Shown piece after piece: positions 8,739 through 17,277 of a stretch of 60,557 nt of DNA. Position 1 is the stretch's first letter. Every line of letters begins with the position of its first letter. A program made the translations under genes and the position numbers. A model generated the notes under the pieces. That model had not been told where the DNA came from. It did no database searches and saw nothing but the letters and a program-made list of their open reading frames with translations. The DNA is taken from contig NZ_BJZP01000028.1 in assembly GCF_007992095.1 (NCBI RefSeq), forward strand, positions 1 to 60,557, in the 5' to 3' direction. Source of the stretch: Paenirhizobium naphthalenivorans (GTDB lineage: Bacteria > Pseudomonadota > Alphaproteobacteria > Rhizobiales > Rhizobiaceae).

Positions 8739-9413
8739 TCAAAGGTCGCCGGGCACGCCATAACTTGGTGCCGCCGTCGGATCGAGGGCGCGGGTCACAT
8801 AGTCCTCAAGCTGAGGTTCATAGAGCGCCCAAAGGTCTTCGAGGGCGCCGATCGGATCATCTTCCGCCCAGTCGATGCGCAGGTCAGCGATCGGCCAGGA
8901 GACATCGCGCACAATGTAGAGGCCGGCCGAATGGATCGGGCCCGCCTCCCCGCCGGCGGCAACGCCGGCATGCATGGCGCTAAGAAGACGATCGCCAAGG
9001 CTACCCTTGGCCATCCCGAAGGCTGCGACCATCGCTGCCGGAACGCCATCGTTGGCAAGCAGGTTTCCGGCAGCAGCGCAGTCCTTGCCCGTCGCCACCG
9101 CGTGGATCCCGAGCGTGTGTTCGCCTGAATGGATCGCGGCCCTGCCCTGCCCGTCAAGCAGCACGACCTGGCGCCAGGGTGCTGCCGGATAGTCCGCCAG
9201 CAATCCCGCAAGCGCCGCCTCGGCGTTCATGCCGCCGGCCAGAAGATCCAGCCCCTTGGGACCGAGCGAGGGATCGGTGATATTTTGCGTCGCAACGACG
9301 CCTGCGCCGGCCCGCGCATGGGCGCAGCGTGCGGCAACGGCAGGCGACGAAGAGGAGATCGCGATCCCCATAGCGCCCGTCTCAGGGCACCGAGCGGAAA
9401 TGGAGAAGGTCAT
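8739..9413 (-). CDS. DUF1028 family protein (Ntn-hydrolase-like)
   Basis: A 224-residue protein of the DUF1028 family, recognised from the opening MTFSISARCPETGAMGIAIS, the segment CAHARAGAGVVATQNITDPS and the repeated glycine-rich turns. Structurally these proteins resemble N-terminal nucleophile hydrolases, but no reaction is firmly assigned. They occur often beside Rid proteins, peptidases and amide-hydrolysing enzymes in catabolic operons, as here: the RidA-family gene is 6 bases upstream and the aldehyde dehydrogenase follows. The family call is good; any catalytic role (amide or lactam hydrolysis) is inference. Confidence 0.85.
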   Translation of the reverse strand: MTFSISARCPETGAMGIAISSSSPAVAARCAHARAGAGVVATQNITDPSLGPKGLDLLAGGMNAEAALAGLLADYPAAPWRQVVLLDGQGRAAIHSGEHTLGIHAVATGKDCAAAGNLLANDGVPAAMVAAFGMAKGSLGDRLLSAMHAGVAAGGEAGPIHSAGLYIVRDVSWPIADLRIDWAEDDPIGALEDLWALYEPQLEDYVTRALDPTAAPSYGVPGDL

Positions 9414-9419
9414 GATGCG

Positions 9420-9833
9420 TCACTCCGGAATGACGGCGGTGACGTCGATCTCGACCAGCCACTCCGGACGGGCCAGCGCCGACACAACGATCCCGGTCGA
9501 GACCGGGAAAACGCCCTTTAGCCACTTGCCAACAACGCGATAGACCGTCTCTCGATAGCGCGGATCAACGAGGTAGATGGTGATCTTGGTGATGTGGTCG
9601 AGCTGCGAACCGGCTTCACCCAGCAGCATCTTGATGTTGTACATCGCCTGCTCGGCCTGGGCTTCGACATCCCCGACACCGACATTTTCCGAGGTATCGA
9701 GGTTTTGGCCGATTTGGCCGCGCACGAAAACGATGCTCCCTCTGGCGACAACGACCTGGCACAGATCATTGTCCAGCTTCTGTTCTGGATAGGTGTCTTT
9801 GGTATTGAACGGGCGGATGCGTGTATGGGCCAT
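9420..9833 (-). CDS. RidA/YjgF/YER057c-UK114 family protein lacking the catalytic Arg
   Basis: A 137-residue Rid protein. The family core is present (VFVRGQIGQNLDT, AEQAMYNIKMLLGEAGSQLDHITKITIYLVD, EIDVTAVIPE). In RidA the imine-hydrolysing Arg lies in a P-x-R-T element about ten residues before the final E-I-E-A strand. Here the aligned stretch reads FPVSTGIVVSALARPEWLVEID, so Ser replaces that Arg. By family knowledge this places it outside the imine deaminase groups and among Rid subfamilies without a known reaction. It is cotranscribed with DUF1028 and the flavin monooxygenase. It could be a binding or isomerising partner for an unstable intermediate. Confidence 0.87.
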   Translation of the reverse strand: MAHTRIRPFNTKDTYPEQKLDNDLCQVVVARGSIVFVRGQIGQNLDTSENVGVGDVEAQAEQAMYNIKMLLGEAGSQLDHITKITIYLVDPRYRETVYRVVGKWLKGVFPVSTGIVVSALARPEWLVEIDVTAVIPE

Positions 9834-9954
9834 CTGGCTCTCCGTTTGTGTGGTTTTCAGGACCGAAAAAAAAGAAGTGTGGTCAAGGATTGTGGGGGGA
9901 TTTGGATAGGGACACCACTTGAGCTGACCCGCCCTCGCCCGCCCTTAAACCCGC
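9834..9954. other. short gap between monooxygenase and Rid genes
   Basis: About 120 bases with no gene. An A-rich run (positions about 9867-9875) is the only notable element. I see no clear terminator, so the two flanking genes may still share a transcript. Confidence 0.4.
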
Positions 9955-11226
9955 TCACGCATTTTCGGTCTCGCGTTGCCTGGAGCTCGAATAGGCCAGA
10001 TAATTTCGCTGCTTGGCGATGTGGTCCGCCAGATATTTGGCATCATACCAAACACCCCAGATAAAAGAGGATCCACGCCGCGTCTGCCAGGGCAAGCCGA
10101 GGAAATAGACCCCCGGCTCAGCAGAAATGCCGCGCTGGTGTTTAGGTGCACCGTTTTCGTCAAAGGCGTCGACCTTGAGCCAGCTATAATCGACGGAAAA
10201 GCCTGTCGCCCAGATGATCGTGGTTATCCCCGCACTGACCAGATCGAGTGCAAGTATCGGATCGGTCACGCATTGCGGGTCCGGATCGATCTTGCGGGCC
10301 GCGGGTTCCTGCGGAAGATCAAGACCGTTGCGGGCAATATAGGCATCGGCCTCATCCAGCACCGACAGGTAATTGGCATCCCCTTGCGCAATGTTGCTCG
10401 CGAGATCCGGCGCGAAATGCATCACACCATCCTTGAACGTCTCCGCCCTTCCAAGCAGCATCATGCCCTGCGCCGCCAGGCGCCGGAAGTCGACCGTCTG
10501 CCCGCCATGAGCGCCGCTGACCGCGATTGTCGTATGCTCCGAACCAGGCATGGCCTCAGCATCCCATTTGTTCAGAACTCCCAGCCACCAGACAAAGTCA
10601 CGGCCACGATAGCTCCGCGGCGGACGGTCGTGCGGCCCGACTGAGAGATAGACGCGCCGTCCGACCCGCAACAGTTCATCGGCGATTTGCGTCCCCGAAG
10701 ATCCCGCCCCAACCACCAGCACCGCACCTTCAGACAACTGATCCGGATTGCGATAGGCGGACGAGTGCATCTGCGTAGCCACCACACCTTCGGGAACGAT
10801 GGCCGGGATGACGGGATGCTGGAAAGCTCCGGTGGCGGAAACGATATAGCTGGCTTCGATCACACCGTCCGATGTCTCGACACGAAAGCCCGGACCATCC
10901 GCATTTCGGCGCACCGACTTCACCTCCACGCCGCAGCGGATGGGGGCGGAGATCATGTCTGCGTAGGCGACGAAATAATCGGCAACCTTTTCCTTCGCGA
11001 CAAAGGCATCAGGATCGACGTCGGGAAATTCCATGCCTGGGAAACGGTCATGCCAGGCCGGACCATTCGCAACCAGCGAGTCCCAGCGTTCCGAGCGCCA
11101 GCGTTCGGCGATCCGGTGGCGCTCCAGCACGAGGTGAGGCACGCCGCACTTGCCAAGATGCTCGCTCATTGCCAGTCCGGCCTGCCCTCCGCCAACAATA
11201 AGTGCTTCCACTTTCTCAACTGACAT
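9955..11226 (-). CDS. FAD/NAD(P)-binding flavoprotein, CzcO-like (flavin-containing monooxygenase)
   Basis: About 423 residues. Two Rossmann motifs are visible: FAD-binding IVGGGQAGLAMSEHLGKCG near the N-terminus and NADP-binding VLVVGAGSSGTQIADELL near residue 175, with the linking segment MHSSAYRNP that marks CzcO/YUCCA-type flavin monooxygenases. The segment IWATGFSVDYSWL near residue 335 is the family's ATG-type motif. These enzymes use NADPH and O2 to oxygenate amines, sulfides or ketones. I use the ATG at 11226, with AAGGA seven bases before it; a GTG at 11247 is also possible. It lies between the M20 deacylase and the Rid gene, so an N-oxygenation step in amine breakdown is a reasonable guess. 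Confidence 0.85.
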   Translation of the reverse strand: MSVEKVEALIVGGGQAGLAMSEHLGKCGVPHLVLERHRIAERWRSERWDSLVANGPAWHDRFPGMEFPDVDPDAFVAKEKVADYFVAYADMISAPIRCGVEVKSVRRNADGPGFRVETSDGVIEASYIVSATGAFQHPVIPAIVPEGVVATQMHSSAYRNPDQLSEGAVLVVGAGSSGTQIADELLRVGRRVYLSVGPHDRPPRSYRGRDFVWWLGVLNKWDAEAMPGSEHTTIAVSGAHGGQTVDFRRLAAQGMMLLGRAETFKDGVMHFAPDLASNIAQGDANYLSVLDEADAYIARNGLDLPQEPAARKIDPDPQCVTDPILALDLVSAGITTIIWATGFSVDYSWLKVDAFDENGAPKHQRGISAEPGVYFLGLPWQTRRGSSFIWGVWYDAKYLADHIAKQRNYLAYSSSRQRETENA

Positions 11227-11414
11227 TTCCGGATCCTTCTCTGGCACTCTGGCTAATTCGGCGGATGCAACGACACATCTGGCGGCATTGTTGGCAGCCG
11301 CGGCAGCTTTAAGAAATTATTTGTTTTGGAAAGTCTGCTTTTGCTTTTCCGAACCTGCAGTCTTGGAGATCCGCTCAAGCTGACTTCGGCGCCTATTGGC
11401 CCTTTTGAGAAAAC

Positions 11415-12572
11415 TCAGGCCGCAAGCCCCTCAGTCAGGCGAGCCAGCATGACACGGCAGGCGTCGATCTGCGCGCGTTCGACATATTCGTCGGCCTTGT
11501 GCCCCTGATCCATGCTGCCCGGTCCGCAAACCACAGCCGGCACATCCAGCGCAGAGGAAAACAGTCCGCCTTCGGTGCCGAAGGCGACCTTGATGCTACG
11601 GTTGGAGCCTGCCAGCGCGAGGGCTTGTGCCAACGCCGCCTCGTTGGAAGATATGGCCAGCCCCGGATAATCGTTGATGACCTCGATTGCGATACCGGTC
11701 GACGGGAACCGCTGCCGTGCCCCCCGCGACAAGGTCTCCGCCTTTTCAAACAGCCGGTCGAGCAACCGCTTTGGATTGTCGGCGGCAATATTGCGGATCT
11801 CGAAATCGAGCAGGCAGTGTTCCGGCACGATATTGAGCGCCGTACCGCCCCTGATCACCCCTGCATGAATAGTGGTATAGGGAATGTCATAGTCGTCGTC
11901 GCGCGGCCCATGATCAGCAAGGTCCGATTGCAGCAGGCGCAACTCGGCGAGAAAATCCGCCGCCAAGTGAATGGCGTTGAGTCCCGTCGGCGCCAGAGCT
12001 GAATGGGCAGCGGCGCCGCAGCAGGAAGCGCGCGCCGCAAGCTTCCCCTTGTGTCCGGACGCGACCTGCATGGACGTGGGCTCGCCGATCAGCACCCAGT
12101 CCGGGCAAAGTCCAGCTTTGGAGAGTTCCGCCAGCATGGGACGCACTCCGACGCAGCCGATCTCCTCGTCATAGGAAAGCGCCAGATGCAGTGGCCGGAT
12201 GAGTGGCCTAGACTTCGCCGCCAACAAAGCCTCGATCGCGCAGGCCACGAAACCCTTCATGTCGGTCGTGCCGCGACCATGGAGACGGCCATCCAGATCG
12301 GTGAGGCGAAAGGGATCGTGGGTCCAGTCCTGTCCGTCGACCGGCACCACATCGGTATGCCCCGAGAGCACAATGCCCCCCGGCCCCTCCGGTCCAACCG
12401 TCGCAAACAGTGACGCCCGGTCGCCGCTATCCGAGGGAAACAACCGGCTTTCGATTCCAGCATCCGCCAGCAGAGCAGAAACATACCGAATGAGGTCGAT
12501 ATTACCGTCGCGGCTGACGGATGGAAACGCGATCAGGCGGTCGAGGATGTCAAAGGCAGGGACATGGGACAT
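11415..12572 (-). CDS. argE: M20 family amidohydrolase, acetylornithine deacetylase (ArgE)-like
   Basis: A 385-residue zinc-dependent M20 peptidase. The first metal/catalytic motif SGHTDVVPVDGQDWTHDPF (about residues 70-88) and the second GRGTTDMKGFV (about 104-114) are intact, followed by the catalytic Glu pair in YDEEIGCVGVRP (near 150) and the C-terminal metal His in GPGSMDQGHKADEYV near 365. The protein matches the ArgE/DapE group in length and order. Inside this catabolic cluster, and away from arginine genes, it may remove an acyl group from an N-acylated amine instead of making ornithine. The symbol therefore reflects the family and not a proven role. It is 7 bases after the cupin gene. 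Confidence 0.85.
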   Translation of the reverse strand: MSHVPAFDILDRLIAFPSVSRDGNIDLIRYVSALLADAGIESRLFPSDSGDRASLFATVGPEGPGGIVLSGHTDVVPVDGQDWTHDPFRLTDLDGRLHGRGTTDMKGFVACAIEALLAAKSRPLIRPLHLALSYDEEIGCVGVRPMLAELSKAGLCPDWVLIGEPTSMQVASGHKGKLAARASCCGAAAHSALAPTGLNAIHLAADFLAELRLLQSDLADHGPRDDDYDIPYTTIHAGVIRGGTALNIVPEHCLLDFEIRNIAADNPKRLLDRLFEKAETLSRGARQRFPSTGIAIEVINDYPGLAISSNEAALAQALALAGSNRSIKVAFGTEGGLFSSALDVPAVVCGPGSMDQGHKADEYVERAQIDACRVMLARLTEGLAA

Positions 12573-12579
12573 TGCGCGA

Positions 12580-12948
12580 TCACAGGTCGACCGTGGTCGC
12601 CAGATAGCTCTTGCGGATCATTGGCGAACGGATATTCCAGAGTACGGCGGTTCCCTTGGCGATGATCCAGCTGTCACCGGGGCCATAGACCACAGTTTCG
12701 CCGGACTGCTCGTCAGTGATTGCAAGTTCGCCATCGAGCAGTGTCGCATGTTCATGGAACGGATAGGTGACCCGGTATTTGCCCTTGGTGGCACTGTAGA
12801 GACCGCCCGAAACCGGCGTATCGAAACTGCCGAACAGCAGTTTTCCGGCAACCAAAATCGGACCGTCGACCGTGGTCGCGCCGATATCCTCCGGCGAACC
12901 CCAAGGATCCAGCGCGATACGGTCCATATCCAGTTTGAAAGGCAGCAT
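12580..12948 (-). CDS. small cupin domain protein (cupin_3/DUF861 type)
   Basis: A 122-residue single-domain cupin. The two conserved cupin boxes can be seen as YPFHEHATLLDGELAI (His pair and Glu-like positions) and YGPGDSWIIAKGTAVLW. Proteins of this kind have been linked to ureidoglycine-type and ethanolamine-type chemistry, or simply bind a metal and small ligand. It sits 9 bases after the TMADH-like gene and 7 bases before the M20 gene, so it belongs to the same transcript. No substrate can be named. Confidence 0.8.
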   Translation of the reverse strand: MLPFKLDMDRIALDPWGSPEDIGATTVDGPILVAGKLLFGSFDTPVSGGLYSATKGKYRVTYPFHEHATLLDGELAITDEQSGETVVYGPGDSWIIAKGTAVLWNIRSPMIRKSYLATTVDL

Positions 12949-12957
12949 GATGTTTCC

Positions 12958-15069
12958 TCAGTCGAGTGGCAGGAGTTCGGTGATTTCGCGTTTGAACGGC
13001 AGGGCGCCCTCGACCAGCGGCTCGCCGTCGAGTTCCTCAGCATAGCGGCGGCCAGCATAGGTCGCATGAGCAATGGTTGCCGGCGCCAGCGCATCGCCGA
13101 AGGCGGTCACGCTCTCGATGCCCGCGTCCGCCCATTCCGCCTGCCGCGCCCGCAGATCGAGGAACAGGTCCTCGTTTGGCAGCCGCGCGGTGACCAGCAC
13201 AACGGCGTCAGTCGCGATCCGCTCCTGTCGGCCGGTAAAGGTGCAAGACAGAACCGTTTCGCCGACGCCAATCGCGTCAAGCGCGGTGAAGCTCCGGATC
13301 GTCACACCCTTTTCGAGAAGCCGTTTCTGGATGAAGTGCTGCTCCATTGTATTGCGGGTCCAGGTCGAGGCTTCGGAAGCCGGCGTGACATAAACCGTAT
13401 CATAGCCCTTCTCGGCCATCAGTTCGGCCATCACGCCGCCCATGTAATAATGATCGTCATCCCAGATGAGCACGCGTTTGCCGGAAGGCATGCGTCCGTC
13501 CATGATGTCGCCGGGACTGAGCACCTGCGCGCCGTCGGAAATCGGCATCGCGACCGTGTGATGATGACCGACGCCATCCTTGCGCCAGGTCGAGCCTGTC
13601 GCGATGGCAACGCGCGGAATGCCGAAGGCGAGAACGTCATCGGCGGTCAGCCGGCTGTCGAAATAGGTCTCGACATTGGCCAGTTGATGGAGCTGCAGCT
13701 TGCGGTAATCGGCCACCCGGACCCAGGCGGAAAGCCCCGGCAGCTTGGCTTCCTTGAGAACCCGGCCGCCAAGCTCGGTGCCAACCTCGGCCAGTGTCAC
13801 GGAATAGCCGCGCTTTCCAAGGGTCTGGGCCGCCTCCAGCCCGGCGGGGCCGCCGCCGACGATCAGCACCGGCTTGGCGGACTTCGCCTTGCGCACCTTC
13901 TCCGGATGCCAGCCCTTGCGCCATTCCTCGGCCATAGTCGGGTTCTGGGTACAGCGGATCGGCGACATGGTGAAGTCACCGGAAACACAGATGTTGCAGC
14001 CGATACATTCGCGGATATCGTCGAAACGACCTTCCTCGATCTTCTTGGGCAGGAAGGGATCGGCAATCGAAGGGCGGGCCGCGCCGATCATGTCGAGAAT
14101 GCCCTTGTTGACGAGACTCACCATGCGGTCCACGGAGGTATAGCGTCCGACACCAACCACCGGCTTTGAGGTCAGCCGCTTGACGCCCATGATGAAGGGC
14201 TCCTGTGCACCTTCCTCCGCGAAGCGCGAGGTGCGACTGTCGTTTTCCCAGCCAGCCAGCGTCACATCCCAGAGATCCGGCAGATCAGCCATCAGCCCGA
14301 TCATGTCCTCGACCTCTTCCTTGTAGAGGCCGCCCTCGCCCATCAGTTCGTCAACCGAGATGCGGATCGGCACGGCGCACGTGTCGCCGACCGCCGCTTT
14401 GGTCTCTTCGGTGATTTCCCGCAAGAGCCGGATGCGGTTCTCGATCCCGCCGCCATATTCATCGGTGCGCTGGTTGTAGCGGCGTGACAGGAAGTGGTGC
14501 AGAAAGCCTAGTGAATGGGCGGCATAGACATAGATGAGGTCGAAGCCGCAACGCTTGGCGCGCTTCACCGCCTCCAGATGCCATTTGCGCACATTGCGGA
14601 TGTCCTCAGCATCCATGCGCCGCGCCTGAACCGGGTCATAGGTGAAGGTCGCAACCGGCAGATGCGCCGGTCCCATCGGCACCTCGCGGGAATAGAGATT
14701 GGGGCCATTCATGCCGTTATAGGCAAGCTCGATACCAGCAAGCGCCCCGCCCTCATGGATCTTGTCGACCATGCGCGAAAGCGCGGGAATATCGCGCTCG
14801 TCCCAAAGGCGAAGCTCTATGAATGGGGTAATCTCTGACGAGTAGTGAAACTCGACCTGCTCGGTGCAGACGACTGCCCAACCACCTTCGGCCTTGACGC
14901 CTCGCATATGGGCAAGCGCCGTCGGGTCCCGATAACCCATGCCGTTGCAATGCGGCACCTGATAGAACCGGTTGCGGGCCGTGACCGGGCCGATCTTCAC
15001 CGGCTCGAACAACACATCGTAGCGGCTCGGCCGCTTTTGCGGCGCCCCCCAGTTCACCCAGTCGCTCAT
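12958..15069 (-). CDS. trimethylamine dehydrogenase-like FMN/4Fe-4S/FAD oxidoreductase
   Basis: A 703-residue NADH:flavin oxidoreductase of the TMADH/dimethylamine dehydrogenase/histamine dehydrogenase type. The N-terminal TIM barrel contains QVPHC, whose Cys41 matches the Cys that forms 6-S-cysteinyl-FMN in TMADH, the YAAH element (catalytic Tyr and His) and W-E-N-D (Trp and catalytic Asp). Four Fe-S cysteines follow (C-x2-C-x2-C-x11-C, starting CIGCNIC near residue 350), then a FAD/ADP-binding half starting VLIVGGGPAGLEAAQ near 400. From memory of the TMADH sequence, two of its three aromatic-bowl residues are replaced (Tyr60 by Gln71; Trp355 by a non-Trp), so trimethylamine is unlikely to be the substrate. 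N-demethylation or oxidative cleavage of another amine is more likely. GGAAG precedes the ATG. It heads the long minus-strand operon. Confidence 0.9.
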   Translation of the reverse strand: MSDWVNWGAPQKRPSRYDVLFEPVKIGPVTARNRFYQVPHCNGMGYRDPTALAHMRGVKAEGGWAVVCTEQVEFHYSSEITPFIELRLWDERDIPALSRMVDKIHEGGALAGIELAYNGMNGPNLYSREVPMGPAHLPVATFTYDPVQARRMDAEDIRNVRKWHLEAVKRAKRCGFDLIYVYAAHSLGFLHHFLSRRYNQRTDEYGGGIENRIRLLREITEETKAAVGDTCAVPIRISVDELMGEGGLYKEEVEDMIGLMADLPDLWDVTLAGWENDSRTSRFAEEGAQEPFIMGVKRLTSKPVVGVGRYTSVDRMVSLVNKGILDMIGAARPSIADPFLPKKIEEGRFDDIRECIGCNICVSGDFTMSPIRCTQNPTMAEEWRKGWHPEKVRKAKSAKPVLIVGGGPAGLEAAQTLGKRGYSVTLAEVGTELGGRVLKEAKLPGLSAWVRVADYRKLQLHQLANVETYFDSRLTADDVLAFGIPRVAIATGSTWRKDGVGHHHTVAMPISDGAQVLSPGDIMDGRMPSGKRVLIWDDDHYYMGGVMAELMAEKGYDTVYVTPASEASTWTRNTMEQHFIQKRLLEKGVTIRSFTALDAIGVGETVLSCTFTGRQERIATDAVVLVTARLPNEDLFLDLRARQAEWADAGIESVTAFGDALAPATIAHATYAGRRYAEELDGEPLVEGALPFKREITELLPLD

Positions 15070-15263
15070 GCCAGCTTCCTTTCACCAGTCGGGCAACACT
15101 AGAGAAACATGAACTTAGGAAAAACAACAATTTAAATTCGCGTAGCTTCGAAAAATCAAAACCAGAGACAGGGGTGTTGCGTGCAGCGATCTCAACATGC
15201 TGCAGGATACAACGGCTGGTGGACAGCTACCGAGAGCTATGAGGATCTGCCCGAACCGGATGG

Positions 15264-15539
15264 TGCCTTTGGCCGCAAGCAGAAATGCTGAAGGCATTCT
15301 TGATGCAATATCGCGAACTGGGCGACGACGGGGACCGGCAAAATGCGGAGGCTGTCGCCCAGTCTCTTTTCAAGTCCTACCTTGCCAACGCACCCGATGG
15401 CTGTTGGCACGACCGCCTGGACACGCAAGGAAAGTCGACAGCCAAGACAATCCCCGCGAGTTCACTCTATCATTTATGGACCGCTGTCGTTGAAATCATG
15501 GACAATCCCCAAAGATTGACTGGCTTTGCCACGCACTGA
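15264..15539 (+). pseudogene. C-terminal remnant of an AGE-family epimerase/mannose isomerase
   Basis: The frame beginning near 15264 encodes LWPQAEMLKAFL and later KTIPASSLYHLW, which are the C-terminal motifs of N-acylglucosamine 2-epimerase/phosphomannose-isomerase-like proteins (R-L-W-P-Q-T-E and A-S-T-L-Y-H). The rest of the barrel, about 300 residues, is missing upstream, and the sequence before 15264 is not readable as this family in the same frame. An ATG at 15285 would give only 84 residues. This looks like the tail of a deleted sugar isomerase gene, lying just before an intact glycosyltransferase. I consider it non-functional. Confidence 0.6.
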
Positions 15540-15669
15540 GTGGACGAAACTTCCGAGCTGTTCCCTGAAGAATTGAATCAGTCAGGGCTCTGCAGTTCCG
15601 GATCAACGAGAGATTGTGCTAATGGCCACTTCAGCAATATTCGCTAAAGGTGCGATGGAGGTGGCAACA

Positions 15670-16704
15670 ATGAAACTGGCAGTTAATGCGCGTGTTACAA
15701 AATTTGCGATGGGCGGCCAGCAAAGGGTAACAGCAGAAATCTTGAAGCGATTGGGTCCTTTGACGGAACTCGCGCCCCGACATCCACTGGGAGGGATGAA
15801 GGGCCATATGTGGGAGCAGTTCATTCTCCCACTGCGGGCAAGAGGCCAATTACTTTGGTCGCCATCTGCTACTGGTCCAATATTCAAGGGGCAGCAGATA
15901 GTCACACTCCATGATGTCGCATTCTTGGACGTACCCGAATTTTTCTCCGGCTCCTTTGCCGCATTTTACAAGACGTTGATGCCAGCACTGGTAAAACGTG
16001 TCGCGCGTATCGTTACTGTTTCAGAGTTTTCGCGGCAAAGGATTGCTGCGACACTGGGTGTGGACGAGAGCCGGATCGATGTTATCCCGAACGGCGTCAG
16101 CGACCATTTCCGTCCCTATCCAGACTGCGAGGTCACCGCGACACGCGTTTCACTTGGCCTGCCGAAACGCTACCTTCTGCTGCAGGCGACAGCTGACAAG
16201 CGTAAGAACCTTGCAAGGACGCTGCGGGCATGGGCACATGCGCAAGATCAACTTCCGGACGATGTCTGGCTTGTGGTGTCGGGCAACCTTGGGCGGGCAC
16301 ATGTTTTCGGCGACATGGAATCGATTCCCGATGCGCCGCGAACGAAGCTCATTGGTTATGTCGATGAAGCGCACATGGGGCCACTGCTCGCCGGCGCAGA
16401 AGCCTTCCTGTTCCCTTCGCTCTACGAAGGATTCGGTCTACCGATCATCGAGGCGATGAGCTGCAATACACCGGTCCTGACTGCCGCAGCGACAGCGACA
16501 CAGGAGATTGCCGGTGACGCCGCTTTGTTGGTTGATCCAAACTCGGAGGCCGCCATCGCAAAGGGTATGATCGAGATCGCCAACAATGCGGAACTACGAG
16601 CACGGCTTTCAAAGCAAGGGTTGGAGCGGGCTCGAACTTATTCTTGGGACAAGGCAGCACAGCAATATCGCGCAGTGTTTCGTTCCCTGGGCGCGGACAT
16701 TTGA
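15670..16704 (+). CDS. GT4 family glycosyltransferase
   Basis: A 344-residue GT-B fold transferase. The Rossmann-like N-terminal half begins MKLAVNARVTKFAMGGQQRV (a glycine-rich acceptor loop) and has TLHDVAFLDVPEFF. The linker segment TVSEFSRQRIA...VIPNGV is characteristic, and the donor-binding E-x7-E element appears as EGFGLPIIEAM near residue 270. Members transfer a sugar from a nucleotide-sugar with retention, usually in cell-surface polysaccharide synthesis. I choose ATG 15670, with GGAGGT seven bases upstream, over an in-frame ATG at 15616. It stands alone between two decayed segments, so its original partners may be lost. The acceptor and the sugar are not predictable. Confidence 0.85.
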   Translation: MKLAVNARVTKFAMGGQQRVTAEILKRLGPLTELAPRHPLGGMKGHMWEQFILPLRARGQLLWSPSATGPIFKGQQIVTLHDVAFLDVPEFFSGSFAAFYKTLMPALVKRVARIVTVSEFSRQRIAATLGVDESRIDVIPNGVSDHFRPYPDCEVTATRVSLGLPKRYLLLQATADKRKNLARTLRAWAHAQDQLPDDVWLVVSGNLGRAHVFGDMESIPDAPRTKLIGYVDEAHMGPLLAGAEAFLFPSLYEGFGLPIIEAMSCNTPVLTAAATATQEIAGDAALLVDPNSEAAIAKGMIEIANNAELRARLSKQGLERARTYSWDKAAQQYRAVFRSLGADI

Positions 16705-16837
16705 TGGCTCGAATGAAACGGCAGCCGTTCAGGGAATCATCTAAATCAATCAACTTCAAGCTGCTGATTGGTGCAATTGAGATTACGCCTAGGCACTCAC
16801 TGGAGGCGGACAACGATCTCGGACCGTCCACGCTATA

Positions 16838-16960
16838 GAGCAAGCGCGACTAGACGCCCAGCAACTTCGCCAGCGCTGGCTTGACGAAAAATTTGATCTT
16901 AATCCAGCGCGACTCGTGTTCATCAACAAGACATGGACGGCAGCCAATATAGCCCTTGAC
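16838..16960 (+). pseudogene. IS630 family transposase remnant
   Basis: In one frame this stretch reads RQRWLDEKFDLNPARLVFINKTWTAAN (quoted in part: NPARLVFINKTW), which lines up with the catalytic D-E-T region of IS630 transposases (usually DPxRLVFIDETWxxTNM). The catalytic Asp-Glu is changed to Asn-Lys, the frame is lost soon afterwards and no full gene or terminal repeats are seen. It is a dead fragment of a mobile element inside the 573-base gap between the glycosyltransferase and the HlyD gene. Confidence 0.65.
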
Positions 16961-17277
16961 GCATGGAAGATGCCTCAGGGGACCGCGCACTGGACCTCGG
17001 GAGTTGGAGTTCCCCAGTTCTGAGTTCATTCCCTAACATCCGCATGAACCATCATGATGCACCAACGCAACAGACTATTTGGCAGATCGACAATTTGATT
17101 TTAATCAAGGTCGTGACGAGCGCCGGACCCTAAATGTATGAGAGATTGTGTGGGGCCGGACTCACTGTTACGCCACTGCATCTGGCAAAGAGACTTCCAG
17201 CCTGTGCGAACTGGCCTCCAGCAGACTGAGTGTGGGAGGGTCGGACCGGCAAATGGTCGTTAGAATTGGGGAATGGA
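16961..17277. other. gap upstream of the HlyD-RbbA operon
   Basis: Just over 300 bases with no recognisable gene. It continues the decayed IS-containing stretch and must contain the promoter of the export operon. GGGGA lies just before the operon's first ATG. Confidence 0.4.

Noticed and set aside
12199..14169. A 656-codon open frame on the plus strand
   Set aside because: It is antisense to the M20, cupin and TMADH-like genes, whose families are clear. Its translation has no recognisable domain and arises from GC-rich third positions.
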